Below are positions 24,627-38,213 of a stretch of 64,000 nucleotides of DNA, in pieces. Position numbers and translations under genes: made by a program. The DNA is taken from the NCBI GenBank assembly GCA_026686845.1, contig JAIVEN010000015.1, forward strand, positions 1,193,001-1,257,000. Direction: 5' to 3'. Numbering within the stretch: position 1 is the stretch's first letter; each line of letters opens with the position of its first letter. Source of the stretch: Adenanthera pavonina. Its lineage: Eukaryota > Streptophyta > Magnoliopsida > Fabales > Fabaceae. The notes below the pieces were generated by a model. That model did not search any database. It was not told the DNA's origin and saw nothing but the letters and a program-made list of their open reading frames with translations.

Positions 24627-24999
24627 AGACCACTCATAAATAGTGTGTTTGTCAATCTAGTTCATTGTGAAATTTGATCTCTCACAAATAAGGTACTACT
24701 TAATTTAATCCCTTCTAAGAATTATTCTCTTAAGTTTCTTTCATGTACCCAAAAAAAAAAAACACACTTATCTACAATATCCTTATACATGCCAAATTGA
24801 TTTGTTATATGATATTGGCAGGGTGGCATGTGGCGGTAGTAGTTAAAGTTTCTAATCCTCTGTATATTATCAAAAAGAATATATACTATATAAGAATGAT
24901 TAAATTAAAAAATATCTTATCTGCGAGCGACTATAAACAAGTTTACTGTGTGTGTACATACACATACATAAAAAGAAAGAGAGAAGGAGAGATTAAATT

Positions 25000-27900
25000 T
25001 ACTTATATATAAGCAGGGGGGAATTACATATAGAGATCTGGATCAGTAGAGTAAATTAATTATAAAAAAATATTTTAACTGAAAAAAATATTAAAATCTA
25101 GAATACTGAATAGTAAAATTGAGAAAATAAATAGTAATAGATCCTATTTTATAATTAATTTATTATCTTCATCTCAAAATATAATTCTCCCTATAAGCAA
25201 AAATGTCCTCTTTTGTGGAGAACTTTGTTGTCCTCTCAATCAAAATTTAGTTTTTAGTATGTTAATTTATAAGAAAATTGTTAAAATAATTAAATTTGTA
25301 AAAAAATTATTACACTACAAAATTACCCCTAATTAAATTAATTTAATTGTAGCCTTATATTAATTGTGTAATGTAATTAGTAAGGACATTTGTGAAAGAA
25401 AAAATTAAATATTCTAAATATTTTATATTACAACTTATATTTAAGATCATGAAAATCTTTTAAAAGATAACTTATAATAGATATCAGATAGAGTATATGT
25501 TAGTCATTGGGTCAAAGTCAAACTCATCTCCTAATTGTTTCATTGAGCTAATAAATCATATTTTAGATAAAAATGAACAATATGATTTGTTTTATAAGAA
25601 AAGATCCAAAAATGTGTGTATATCCACAAAATAGCCCTACAGAAACACCAAGATGTACCAACAAAATGCATGTCGAAGAGAATAGGTAGGAAGATTAAAA
25701 ATTACTCCTGGAATCTCTTTTTAATTGTAATTTTTTAAGAAAATTTTTATTTCTATTTATTTGACACTTTCAAATTTTAAGATAATATTAATTGCTATTT
25801 TTTCAATTATACTCTTATATTCTTATAAAAGTCAATGATAATATTAATTACTCTTCCTTATCTATCTATTTATCAAATGACATCTTAAAAAATTTAAAAT
25901 AAATTCTATCATATGAATTATATTTTTTAATCTATATATTAAAACCTTAAATGTAAGGAGTAAAAGTACCTTAGCAGGAAAAAAACAATATGTTGTACAT
26001 TGAAAGTGGGTGAAAATAAGTAAATGCTCATAAAAACATGTTTGAAATTGAATGTACATTGTGAGCGGACCACGGAATTTCACTCAACAAATTCCCTTCT
26101 TAATTAATTAATGTTTCAAACTGAAAGTGATAGGCTTGAAATTTTGTGCTTCAAAACTTACCTGCCTATATTGACCACTTTTATTCATCATTTCATTTCT
26201 TTTTTTTTCTTATTTTTTCTGAACTTTATAAAATAAACCAATCTAATTCCCTATATTAAAAAGTGAATCTATATGATTTGTTGGTAAAAAAAAATAGAGT
26301 AACCAACTCATGTTATAATAAGTGGTAGAAATCACTCTCATTTTTTCAATAAGTGGTTGGGGGGTTTAATTCTTTCCATTTACATATTGAGCAAACCACC
26401 GATAATATCGTGAGAGAGATTATTCCTGAATTTTATATATAGTCATATTTTTTTATATTACTCTTCTTTTTCTTTTTCTTTTTCTGGACCAATTAGTACT
26501 CTCCTGTGAATAAGTATAATTAAAAGGGTACAGAGATACATCAAAAATAAAATAAGAGCTAGTTTTTCAAAAAAATAAAATTATGTTGGCACCCTTTTAA
26601 TTAAACAGAAAATGATAAATTTGTTTATAGTGATTTTTTTGTTCTGTATTTGTTATTCGTGAAATTTGGCATCGAATTAATTTAAAAGATTGTAATATAA
26701 TTATTCATGATTTTTATTTTTGTATCACATCATAACAACTTAAACTTTTTAATTGAATTCGCTTTGAATATCAATGTTGTCTGTATCGGACTTTTGTATT
26801 TTAAAAAAGATAAAAACTATAACAAAATTATGCCTAAAAAAATTATGACAAAATGAATTTTCACTAATTTTCTTACAAAAATATCTATTGGGATATATTT
26901 TTAAAAATTTTGAACAGTGTATATGTGAACATTTTTCAAATTATACACACAAATAAATTTTTATTTTTGAGGGTACTCTTTTTTTTTTTGCCAGCATTGA
27001 AGGTACATATGTATGTGTATTTACAGGGGGCATTAAAAAGTCGGTATGGTAAAGTTTCTAAGCGTAATAAATAAGATTGGCCTTTTTGTTTGGTAGGTAT
27101 TAGATAGTAGTGTATATGTAATTAACTTTCCGTCAAAATCATCCTTATTTTTCAAATCAAATCATTTCTTTTCTTTGTAACCTCCAAATTCTAATTGTCT
27201 CACTTGATTTTTCCTTTGGAATGATCTTGACCATTGACTTTTTTTCCCTCACACTGGTGTTAACGTGCACCAACCAAACTTCAATAATTATTTTCAATTA
27301 TTTTTCTTCATAAATAATTGCTATTTTAATAGCTCCTTTTTTTGTTGGCCAATGCTATTTTGATAGTTCAAAATTGTATTCTTGAATAAATAAAACATTT
27401 TTATCATTTTCTGTATGGCACATATAATTGTTTGGAAAAAGTGTTATTTTGGTTACTTGTTTTCGTATTGATATTTATTATTTACATGCATGCATGTGTA
27501 GTATATGTCGAATATGATAATGTTTTAAATGTAATAAAGTATAGGAAGAAAGTATAAGTAAACAAAAATTTATATTTAAAATGAGAACTAACAATTTATT
27601 AAAAATTCTTTTTAAAATATTTATAAAATTAATATAATAATAAAATTTATTAAAATGAAAATAACAGAGACACATAACATGACAATGCAAAAATCAGAAA
27701 AATATAATAATATTAAGATTATCTTAATACAAGAAGAGCATATATATATATATATATAAAAGAATATGAGCAATCATTATGATCATACATTTCATACTCT
27801 TTAATTTTTAATTGCATAAAATTTAGCTGTAATCTTCTTTATAATGAAATTCCGTAGAATCATTTTTTAATATAGCCAATTAAATTATCATTAAGAAATT

Positions 27901-29439
27901 CATTTTGCACTTTATTGGGAACATTGTTAAAAGTTGCCTTTTTTTCAAATAATATTTAACTATCAACAAAGGAAAAACACCAAGAACACAACTAAATTTT
28001 CATGCATGTGACATCTTTCTACTCTTTAATTAATTCACATGAGATATTAGCAAGACAACTATGATATATATATTGGCTTAAATATCTGATTTTTTCGGAT
28101 TTATTATACGGAAAAGAAAATGGAATTTTAGAAATAAAAGATAATCCCTTTTGGTCTTTCCTTCTTGAGCACGAAAATAGACCAAATCCATTAACTTTTG
28201 AGGACAAATTAAAGCTGTGAGACTGTTATGACCTTTTTTGGTTTCTTCATTCATGTCTTAATATGGTACTGACTATGCGTGTGGCACATAAACATAATTA
28301 TTTAAGACAAGAATATTAACATTACAAAAAGAATATTGTCCCACTCTTCTTTTTCTTATCTTCTTCTTGTGGCCAATTGAGCCCAAAGAGGTCTCCCTTT
28401 GGATGAAACCTTAACTCCCGTTTAGTTTATCTTTTTGTAAAAATACTTGTAGAATAATCACAGTTTACAAAAATGAAGTTTGGATAAAAATAGAAAAGCT
28501 TACTGAAAAACTGTTTGGATGAAAAAAAAAATGATGGTTAAAAAATACAGTTTGATTTTAAAAAAGAAGAACCAAACAAGCACATATTATAGTATATGTA
28601 TATTGTGACTATGTTTAGAAATCAGTTTGCAAAACGTGAGATTAGCTCAAACAAATAATGAATTTGTGCCTCATTGATTTATCTTTTAATAAGCTAAATT
28701 ATTGTTTCTAACAACTATTTTTTTTTAAATTATTCAAATATATTTGTGATAAATTTTATTATTTTTATAAATTATAATTATTTTAACATATATTTTATAA
28801 AAAAGTAATTCAAACGACCACGAAAAAGCAATCATCATGTCAGTTCAAACGTGGGTTATTGAAAACAGAAAATATAACATGGCTCTTCCATAAACCTAGA
28901 TCAATTCATTATATATATTAGGGGTAGCAATATTATAAAATAATCCTTAGTTACGCGTCGCTTAGAAATTTTCTTAATATGTAGGAAGTGGAAATTAATT
29001 ATCCAATGATTGAAGTTCACATGTTCACGTGGGTCCACCAAAATTGGAACTACTAGACTAGACCGACTAAGTACGGGTGTGAATATCATTATACGTATAT
29101 ATATATATATATATAAACCCTAGTATTATTATATCTGATCATCATGCTAATTTATTAGTCTAATTAGATAACACTATTAATTATAACCACATGCCACTCA
29201 TTTTTTTTTTAATTTCCACAATGCTTTACTAGCTGGTACATGACCAAACTACCCTTCAACATGCTTTAGTTTTGTATGTACATAAATGGAAAAGCAATTT
29301 TGCTTTGGCCTAAATACCATTGGCTCTTCAAATATATAAATGGCATATGGCCAAACAAAGCATATATCTAGTAGTCGATATTATAGATCAATTCAGACTC
29401 AAACCTTATAAAGTGTGAGACTGAGATATTGCTTAATTA
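25000..29439. other. Gene-free AT-rich stretch
   Basis: I find no supportable exon or RNA gene. Short open frames are AT-driven. TA microsatellites lie at 27739-27760 and 29097-29115. The ends of some degenerate MITEs may be present (about 25150-25520), but I cannot delimit them. Confidence 0.5.
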
Positions 29440-30070
29440 TAGGGGTATTCATGGGCCGGGACGAGTTAGGCATCACCTTGGCCCGGTGTTTAGCCCGGAA
29501 CACCCCCCGGGCCAAGAAAATTGGCCGGCGACCCAGCCCGACCCGATATGGCCTGGTCCTTCACCGGGCCAAAACGGGATCAATACCGGGCTGGGTTTGG
29601 CCTGGTATAAAAATAAATAAATAATAAGTTAATTTAATTTTTTAATAAAAATATAACTAGTTTCATTTAATATATATTCTTATAAGAAATAATAATGGGT
29701 TAAAAAGTAACATTTATCAAAATTATAAATACTCAACAATTATACATTATTTATTTTATATAATATTAAGTTAAGAAATAAATTTAAAATTTGAAATAAA
29801 ATTAAAAATTGGAATAATAAAATGCATCTATTATAATTATAAAATTAATTTATTACATGAGGCATATGAAGAAAAAACAATTATATAAAATTATTCAATA
29901 TTTTTAACAAATAAAGAAAAATGAAAAAAAATAATATATACTGGGTCGGGCAAGCACGGGCCTGTGACTTATCCAAAGATCGGCCCGGCCCGGTTCCTTT
30001 TCAAGACTTTTTTTTTTCGGCTCGAAATAACCGAGGTGCACCAGACCTCCGGGCCCATTGAAGAGTGCTA
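29440..30070. mobile_element. Non-autonomous hAT-like element with 8-bp target duplication
   Basis: The element is flanked by CTTAATTA at 29432-29439 and again at 30071-30078. Its left end TAGGGGTATTCATGGGCC and right end (read inward) TAGCACTCTTCAATGGGCC form imperfect terminal inverted repeats. Both arms are strikingly GC-rich (CCCGGGCC, GGCCCGGCCCGG) around an AT-rich non-coding middle. An 8-bp duplication with short inverted ends fits the hAT superfamily. No transposase is encoded, and the short open frames over the left arm are artefacts of the repeat. Confidence 0.85.
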
Positions 30071-30078
30071 CTTAATTA

Positions 30079-31650
30079 TAAGAAGCATTGAATCTTTTTT
30101 ACTCAACCCAATTTGATATATAATAGAAGTTTTAAATTAGTTAATCATATCTTTTAACATTCAGAAGTAATGCTTTCTTATTATTGTTGTTCCTTTCATA
30201 AATATAACAAAAGTGATTTAAATTGTGGACATGATTAATTGGCCACATAAATTTATTCGATAATATAGAATTAAGTGGGATTAAATTGGCCCGAAAAAGT
30301 TAGATTACATTTTAATCACTTCATCTATTTCTCCAATCAATTTTCCTCCATTAAAATTTAAGCGATATTAGTTTTGAGGCCTACATCTTCATAATTTTAA
30401 AGATATCGAATCTCTTCTACTCCATCAACATATGTATATATTATAGAAATTTTAATTTGGTTAATTATATCTTTTTTTTATAAAAGGTCTATCATGTCTT
30501 TTGACATTTAAAAATAACGCAACTTCATTTTTTTTGTCTTCGCATAAATAGGCCTAAGATAAAAGGATTAAACAGTACTGTTTAAATAAAAATAATATAA
30601 TATTAAAAATGGTATATGTTTTAGAAATAAAGAAATATTTACATAGTTTCAAAAACCTCATAAAAATATTTATTTTTTGGTTTAGAATCTAATAATAATA
30701 TGGTGGGTTCATGTCCTTGGGAAAAGTCATAGAATGTGTATGTAATTTAGTAGTAATAAGAAGATTGTTTTGGGGGTATTTTGGTCATTGTGCGAACAAG
30801 TCAAAAAGGCAAAGCAAAGCCAAGCACACTTGCCGTAGAAGCTTTCACAGACAAAACCACTATGATCCTCCCACTTGATTTGTTAGTCTCCCTTTGCCCC
30901 AATTTCTCTCATTTAATTCCACCACTTCACACAACACAACCGTCCTCCCTGGGCGCCCTTATCCCCTGCTACACCCTACTCTACGCATATTTTACTCCAA
31001 CCCTATCGCTCATCCTCCATTCACAATCTAGTGGCTAGCACACAATAATGGCCCGTAAAATAAATCCTCCAGATATCACGAGCATATTCGGAGAAAATTA
31101 TTGTTCAGATTATAAAAAAATAAATAATTTAAATTTAAATTTTTTTGAATACTGCCTTGTTTCAACTGTTGAAATTTAATTTGAAAATCTTAAATTTATT
31201 ATTTTTTATATTTTTAATTTAAATTATAATAAATCCATATTGTTCAAATTAAATATCAACAATTTTAGTATAAAGCACACACATGAATTTATAATTCTAA
31301 TTAAATTCATTTTGGACCAAAAAAAAACTCATTATTTTTAGGTAAATAAAATCTTAAATGAGTTAGACAAGAGAACAGTTTTTACAGTTCAAAAAACATT
31401 TACAAATATACTTAAAATAAGATTCAAATCTAATTCTTGTGAAATATATATGAATCATTCTTACCAACATAATCAATTTAACTCATCTCTATAATAAAAG
31501 TGAAATACATAAATTTTTCCTTTTATTTTACTTTAATTATAAAGACTCAAATACTGTGCTATTCACTGAAAAGAATTACAGTGTTTCTTTCATAAATATC
31601 ACCACATATAGTAGTGCATACAAATCGATATGACCCTAACCAACACCATC
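30079..31650. other. Gene-free stretch upstream of the CLE gene
   Basis: No exon is recognised. A less AT-rich patch (30770-31040) carries an open frame of 85 codons with no family resemblance. Part of this stretch is presumably CLE gene promoter. Confidence 0.45.
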
Positions 31651-31655
31651 CCCCA

Positions 31656-31676
31656 CATATATTTATATATATAAGC
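31656..31676 (+). promoter_or_regulatory. TATA box of the CLE gene
   Basis: TATTTATATATATAAGCAAC lies about 95-110 bases before the ATG at 31766. It is the best core-promoter candidate for this intronless gene. Confidence 0.5.
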
Positions 31677-31765
31677 AACAACAATTGCCTGCATCAGGTT
31701 TGCATTATTCCCATCATTTTGTCTCTCATGCTTAATTTTTCTTCTCCTACAAAACACATCTCAAC

Positions 31766-32017
31766 ATGAACATCAACAGCAAGCACTTCCATTTCTTCTT
31801 CTTCTTCCTCCTCTTCAGTACTCTTCTTCTCTTTCTTTCCCCGGGAATTTCGGCCATTAGAACGAAGAATCTTTCAGTCTCAGGCCCTTCCACTGCTTCA
31901 ACTTCAATTCACCTTCATCCATGGGCTAATTCTCCCGTCCACAGCAGAGCCAGAGAATTCGATTCCCAGAAGCGAAGGGTTCCCACAGGATCCAACCCTT
32001 TACACAACAAGAGATAG
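31766..32017 (+). CDS. CLE-family signalling peptide precursor
   Basis: A single exon of 83 codons encodes a secreted prepropeptide. Residues about 8-30 (long Phe/Leu run, then SPGISA) are a signal peptide. A variable Ser/Thr/His-rich middle follows. Residues 70-81, RRVPTGSNPLHN, match the CLE dodecapeptide consensus R-x-V-P-x-G-x-N/D-P-L-H-N, followed only by KR at the C-terminus. CLE peptides are cut from the precursor, often hydroxylated or arabinosylated at prolines, and bind CLV1/BAM/PXY-type receptor kinases to control meristem, vascular or root development. Position 7 of the motif is Ser instead of the common Pro, as in Arabidopsis CLE20 and CLE40, and R70-H80 places it with the A-type, not the TDIF-type, peptides. 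There is no close neighbour gene. The exact orthologue cannot be fixed from sequence alone. Confidence 0.92.
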   Translation: MNINSKHFHFFFFFLLFSTLLLFLSPGISAIRTKNLSVSGPSTASTSIHLHPWANSPVHSRAREFDSQKRRVPTGSNPLHNKR

Positions 32018-35000
32018 CTCTTCTTCTTCAGATATACTATAACTATTACATGGTTTCTCTCTCTTTCTGTCTTCTTATACATTGAATAGATTCTTATCTA
32101 TAGCTAGCAGAATTGAGCTTGATGTTCCATTAATTTGTATGTAAGATTGGCATCTGCAAAGAGAGTAAGTGCTTGGTTAGCTAGAATCTGTAGAGTTGAT
32201 GTACAGGAGGTAAAGAGAATTTGTGATTTTGATTCTGATTTTGATGGAAGTCTGAAACTACATCTATATAAATAAACTAGAGTTGTTGTTATTATCATAT
32301 GGGTTTAGCTTTGTTCATTTTCTTATCCTTTCGCTAGTTTTCCTGTTTCATTGTAATTCAGATGGTGGAAACTTTATTAGTATACACCATGTGCTTTGAT
32401 ATTAACAGAAAGATCCTGTAAGTCTGGGTTCTCGTCAAATCTGTGTGGCTTAATTTTATGGATATGCCTCTGTTCTGGTTGTTTGGTTGGTTGCTGGGAA
32501 AGTTGGGGAGTCTACAAAAGATGAAAGATGTAATCTTTTAGGGTTTGAATCTGCATTTGTTGGGGTCACTGGAATCTGAATTTTGATCCGTTTGGAAATT
32601 TTCTGGCTCTTGCTTATTTGATTCCCTTCTGCATAAATGACTTCTGCTGAAAACCACTGTTTGGAGTTGAACAATCATCAAACACCTCGAGGTCTGTGAG
32701 AAAGAAAAAGAAAAATGTTTAAAAATTCTGGGCATAGAACTCAAAATTACAAAAAACTTAGGTGAGTTAAACAAAAAAACAGTAAAACACGCTAAACAAT
32801 AATAGACGCATAAAAGTCCTAGTAAAAAAATATACCTTATTTCTACTTTTTTTTACTTTCTCTATCCTAAGGGAAGGAAATCCTCCTTGTCATGACCCAA
32901 AAAAAAAAAAAAAACTCATACATGCGTGCGCGCGTGTGTATATATATATATATATATGAGTTGGTGTGAAATGAATAGCAGATATCAATAAACCACACTT
33001 TTTAAGGCACTCACATTAATAAAATTTCAGTTATTGTACAGTTAGCTAGTAGTAGTATTTAAAAATTTTTACCTTTTACGACTATTTATAATTAATTTGA
33101 TGTACTCTACCTATTTAAAGACTTTTTCAAAAACTATCAAATTGGCTTTATTTTGGAATGGGAAGTAGAATTGCAATTTCAATATTCAACTTCTTTAAAA
33201 AACATGTGACCACATCACTTTTAGAGAAATATTATGTTCGTGAAATTTATAATTATTGTGAGATTCACTATTCCTATGAGTTTAACATGAATTTGGATTG
33301 TTTAAAATTTTTCGTTGTGAAATTTTTATAGATGTAAGAGAAATAAGAGAGGAAATAGAGAATAGGAGAACAAATGTGCTTGATTCATTTCTATTCTTTG
33401 TATTATTTTTCTTTCTTTAAACTGTACACTAGAAAGTATTATACGATATTTACTCGATTAACATACTTAATTTCGTTAAAAAATAGAAAAGTCAAATTCA
33501 AAATAAGGGATGTACTTTTTTTAATACTTCATCATCTCACAAAAGTTGCTAAATTCCTCAAAAACTTTTTAAATTTAATTTATTTTTTATATTTATCCTA
33601 ATTAAATGTTGTAACTTTTCAATTGTCTGTTTCCTTCCAAGGGTTATATACTGAAAAAAAAAATTTAATGTCTCAGATATGACTTATATTCTAGACTACG
33701 AAATATTTTTTTCAACAATTTATATTTGAGACTAATGGAATAATAAAATACTTATCTAATATAAGTTTCAGGAACTCCTCAAAGACAAGCCATAGCTTTA
33801 AGGGGAACCTGGGAAAGCATTACATGGTGGGAAGATTCAATTTTTGCTCCAATGGATTTTGGGAGGAAGAATGTAAGTAGAGTCTACATGACATCTTAAC
33901 CCAAAATCTTAAAGCATTGAGTCTATAGATATTTTTCACATATATACCTTTTCTTCGACTTAACTCTACCCATTGTGCATGTTCTTCCCATATTAATTAA
34001 CTCACATTTAACTCCTAAAAATATTCATTCATTGAATTTTTAAATTTTTTTCAGTTGGATTTTATTGTATACAATGAATTCGAAGCCATAAAAAAAATAA
34101 TAAACAACATATCTTTTATGAGTTTAAAATTATGAAAGACAGTGAAATAGGGAGGAGAACCCATTGAAGACTCATCGAAACAGTTCAGAGTGGCCCAGGG
34201 TGGAGAAGATAGGTCCCAATTCATGAATGCAGAGAGTTAAATGGCAATTACTTGCCACACCCACCAATATGCAATTAATTAACAAAACTGTATCTCTTTT
34301 GAGTCTCTTCTCTTCACATTGAGAGGGTGGGAGGGAGGGAATATTTGTTGGCAGAAGCTAAGATGATAGAGTCCACGTGCACTTTACCCCACCTATACAA
34401 ATGCTCACTTACTAGACTTCTGCTTCACTCTTTCATCGTGTACTCTCCTCTCTGCATCTCTGCCATGCCTTTTCTCCAAATTAGTAATAGGGTTGTTGTT
34501 ACAATCCTAATAGTAATACTACTCTCTTTGTTAAGATTCTCTCCCCCTTTCTCTCTTCCTCCTTCCTCCCTTGTCTTCTTCTCCATCTCTCATATCTTCC
34601 CCGTCAAATCTTGCCCCTATCCCTATATAACATTTCTTTCACCAAATTTTGTGTCTCTCTTTAAATATAGATAGCCCCTCTATCAAATTCACAGCAATCT
34701 GTGAGTTTTCACTTTTCAGTTTAATCCAATTAAAGAGATTTTTACATTTCATTTTGATCCGTTGTTTGACTCTGACTCAAGTTTCAAAATAATGTCGTTT
34801 CACTTGGTACATGAGAGATGACAAGTCAAAACACACTACAGAGATATTTCCAATAGTATTCTTAAATTGACAACTATGGACTATTTTGAATCTGTTTCTT
34901 ATCTTAATGGCTTTGAATTATTTTTGTGAAAAGTTATATTTAAAATAGTTATTTGAAAAAAAATTATTGGGTCTTAGGACCTTATTTTTAAAATTTTTAA

Positions 35001-38000
35001 TTCAATTATTAGATGTGTTATAAAAAATTAAGTGCAATTTTTTCATCAAACTAAATCATTACATTAATAATAGTATGTTTAAATAAATTTTAATAATCAG
35101 AATGTATTAAAAATGATTTATTTTCTTCTCTTATTAAAAAAAATCTATATACCATGTTTATCATTAGATAGTTGGATGTTCTTTTTTTTTTTTTTTGAGA
35201 TGTTAGAAAATATATATGAGGCGTAAATATTCACATTTGAAGGACATAATTGTTTGTTCACTTCACTTTGACGCGTGAGCTTGAGTGCTCAAATCTTGCT
35301 ATTAAGTCTTATCCAAGAGAACGCTAAATAAAAAAAAAAAAAAGAATGGTAAAGTGATCAATAAAACGGATGGTGAAAAGCCCTTTTATCTCTATTTTAA
35401 AAATATAATACAAATAAATATTATTGAATGATAATATAATAAACATTTTTCATCTCTTTGTAAAATCCTCATCCATTTCCTCTAATTGATTCCCGTACCT
35501 TGGCCAAAAAAAAATCCCATACCAAGCATGCAAGAGCAAAAATTCTTATATCCATTAACCAAAAAAAAAATCCCTCATATATCCATCTCACCTTTCGGAA
35601 CACTTGTGGGATGCACTTACATTTAAAAGGGTAAATTTGATTTTATTTAAATTCGGGATTTTCAAATATCAATAAGATGAAATTTATCAATTTTTTTCCA
35701 TTAGACTATGGAAAAAATATATAAATAAATTTAGTAATAACTATTGATACAAATTTTTTATTTTATTTATATTTTTTCTAATTCAATTTTATTTGATGAA
35801 ATACTTTTTTTCTTTCTTTTTTTAAGTAAGTTAGATATTGGGAGTTCACCAGAGTAAAAATAAGTCTCATAACTCAAAAAATTTTTTTATAGAGATACTT
35901 GTAAATTACTACTAACAAGATTTTCATATTAACAATGGAATCAAAATTTATACCTTTGTAAAGTATGAGTTATATTTTTATCAACTAAACCAACATTTAT
36001 TCATGATCAAATAACTTTTCTATTTTCATTCACACTTCATAACAAATTTGTGTGACAAATTGGAATGAAAAAAGAAAATAAAAAGACTAATACTAATGCT
36101 TAAGAGTAGGTGCAGTGACCACAGGAATAATTTTTATCTTAAGCTCTGTGACGTGTATTGAAATTAAATTTCCCAGGTCCCAAGCTAGAAATGGGCATGG
36201 GGAATGTTTGGTATCTGGTTTATGAAATATGGTAGGGATAGTGGTCCATCTGTGGGGGCGAGTCGGAAAGTGTAGGCAGTAATGCATGTAAATAGTATTG
36301 TGGTGGGTGTGTTCAGTTTAATTTTGTCAATAAGGCTTTTATTCTTTGTCATGTCATTCAATATGCTAAAGTAAGATAATAATGTTTTTAGTTGAATGAC
36401 ATTTTGCGGTGACAAATCACCAATTAAAAATAATAAAATAGAATTATTTCGATAGGATTGGATTAAAAGTCCATATATATTCTAATAATTTTTATTTTCT
36501 ATATTTATATGCCTGTATCAATATATATTAAAAGCTACACTATTCTTAAATCATAAATAGTGCAAATCACCTTGTACATGAATGCTTACCTAGTGTCACA
36601 TTAAGTAATATATTGCTTTTAAATAACTAGCTATATTTTGCCAAGCATTACTCCAAATTTGAAATGAACTATATTATATACTTTATAGCATTCTACATTA
36701 TTTTTTTACAAATCATTCGGTATCATCCGGTCCCATATGAAGAGAAGTTTTCATAAAAATATTTTCTATATTAATGTATTCTCAAATCCAACATGCTTGA
36801 ACTATTTTAATTTTTTTTTCATTAACTCTTCATTTGGTTCAAAGGATTTAGAGGAGACGGGAGGGGGGAAACTTTCAGGAGGGAAGGGGAGGGGGGAATA
36901 TTTTTAATCCTATTTTTTTCTTTAATCAAATAAGAGAAGGGAATACTTTTTCTCCCATTTTTAGAGAAGAGGAAAAGAAGAGAATAAAAGAGAAAATGAT
37001 TTTCTCTCTTTGTTTAGTTTAGAAAAAAAATAGGATAAAAAATTTTTCATCTCCTCCCCTCCATATCTCTCAGACTAAACATAAACTAAAAACACCGCCC
37101 TTTAATTCTAACACTTTAATGCTATATTTAATAAAAAGAAAATTGATGCTAAAAAAAAAGTAAATAAGAGAGAAAATTCATTGTAATATATATTTGGTAA
37201 CTAGTAATAGTTTTTCAGTGAAAATTTTAATATTTTTTATGGTCAATAATAATTCTTTCATTAAAAATTAAATATATTAAGATAAATTATCTCTTGTTTT
37301 TTTTAAACCTACTTTCTTTCCGCTATACATATTATAAGTTTAAATTCGTTGTTACCGAATGCCCACGATGAGAAAGACACACAGCCTTTTTTGTTGTGCG
37401 TGCGTCCTGTCGTTTTAGAGCCATATGGTTCAACAAGTCCATTATCGTGTACTTGGAAAATATTTTGCATAAAGGGCGTGGGCGTACCCTTTCTCCACTA
37501 TACTCTCTTGGATTTATATGTACATGTGCTCCCACACCTTTTCCCCCCAACGCTTCCAACTCTATTCCCAAATGCCTTTTTATCTTTAAAGTTAAAAAAA
37601 TTATAAATTGTCCTCACTCGAAAAAATTATATATAAAAAATATCATAAATATATAAGAAGTGAATAAAAAAAATAAAAGGCTTATCAACAGGGATTGATT
37701 TAGATGATTCGATAATTAATTTTCTCAAACAAAATATAATTTGATATTTAATAGCTTCAGGCTAATTTGAGTAAAATGATTATATTATGGCTATATTTTA
37801 TTTCGAGTTTCTTGGCTTCCAAGTAAATGGAACAATCTAGTCAATGTTTTCAATTAAAAATATAGCCGTAATATTTTACTAATTCATTGACTATAAATAA
37901 TTAAATTTAAACTTTTTTAAAGAAACCTATGTATAATTTATTATTGATTTAGTTTAAAATTACACCCTTATCCTTTAAACATATTATTTAGAAATATTAA

Positions 38001-38213
38001 TATTATTCATTTTCTTTAAATTGATGTTTATCTTTATTACCATATCCTAGAAGGAATTTATTTATGGAACAAATCTAATTTAGAGAAATTTATTATTTGC
38101 TCTCTGTACTAAAAAAATATTAGTCTTTGTTATCTGGAGTCGGTGATAATACTCCTATAACTATTGTATCTTTTAATCTATTGTGATAAAAAAACAAGGT
38201 TATGCTGATATGA
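32018..38213. other. Gene-free AT-rich stretch
   Basis: No supportable gene. Patches with gene-like composition occur at 32100-32700 (3' flank of the CLE gene), 34140-34680, 36090-36310 and 37340-37580. I cannot read a protein, tRNA or miRNA precursor in them. TA microsatellite at 32939-32957. Confidence 0.45.
36825..37090. mobile_element. Degenerate MITE resembling the 40990-41364 element
   Basis: Left TTCATTTGGTTCAAAGGATTT with GGGAGGGGGG arms, and right CCTCCCCTCCATATCTCTCAGACTAAACATAAACT in inverse. Short, purine-rich and non-coding. A TTTGGTT-type end and G-rich arms are shared with 40990-41364. Confidence 0.5.

Larger units (their letters stand above)
19070..24990. repeat. Segmental duplication, copy B, split by insertions
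   Basis: It repeats the blocks of 1840-3990 in the same order, but contains extra sequence at about 20155-23110 (about 3 kb) and about 23590-24370 (about 0.8 kb). No coding region is seen. TA microsatellites lie at 24248-24270 and 24602-24628. Confidence 0.75.

Noticed and set aside
29415..29624. Arg/Gly/Pro-rich open frames over the GC-rich patch
   Set aside because: They are translations of the CCCGG/GGCC repeats in the left arm of the hAT-like element.
30781..31038. 85-codon open frame with a hydrophobic end, upstream of the CLE gene
   Set aside because: It starts at a non-ATG-like context, has no recognisable domain, and resembles untranslated CT-rich DNA.
34140..34680. Less AT-rich stretch as a microRNA or small-gene locus
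   Set aside because: I compared it with miRNA sequences I know (for example miR156-like GCTCACTT words) and found no fold-back partner or full match.
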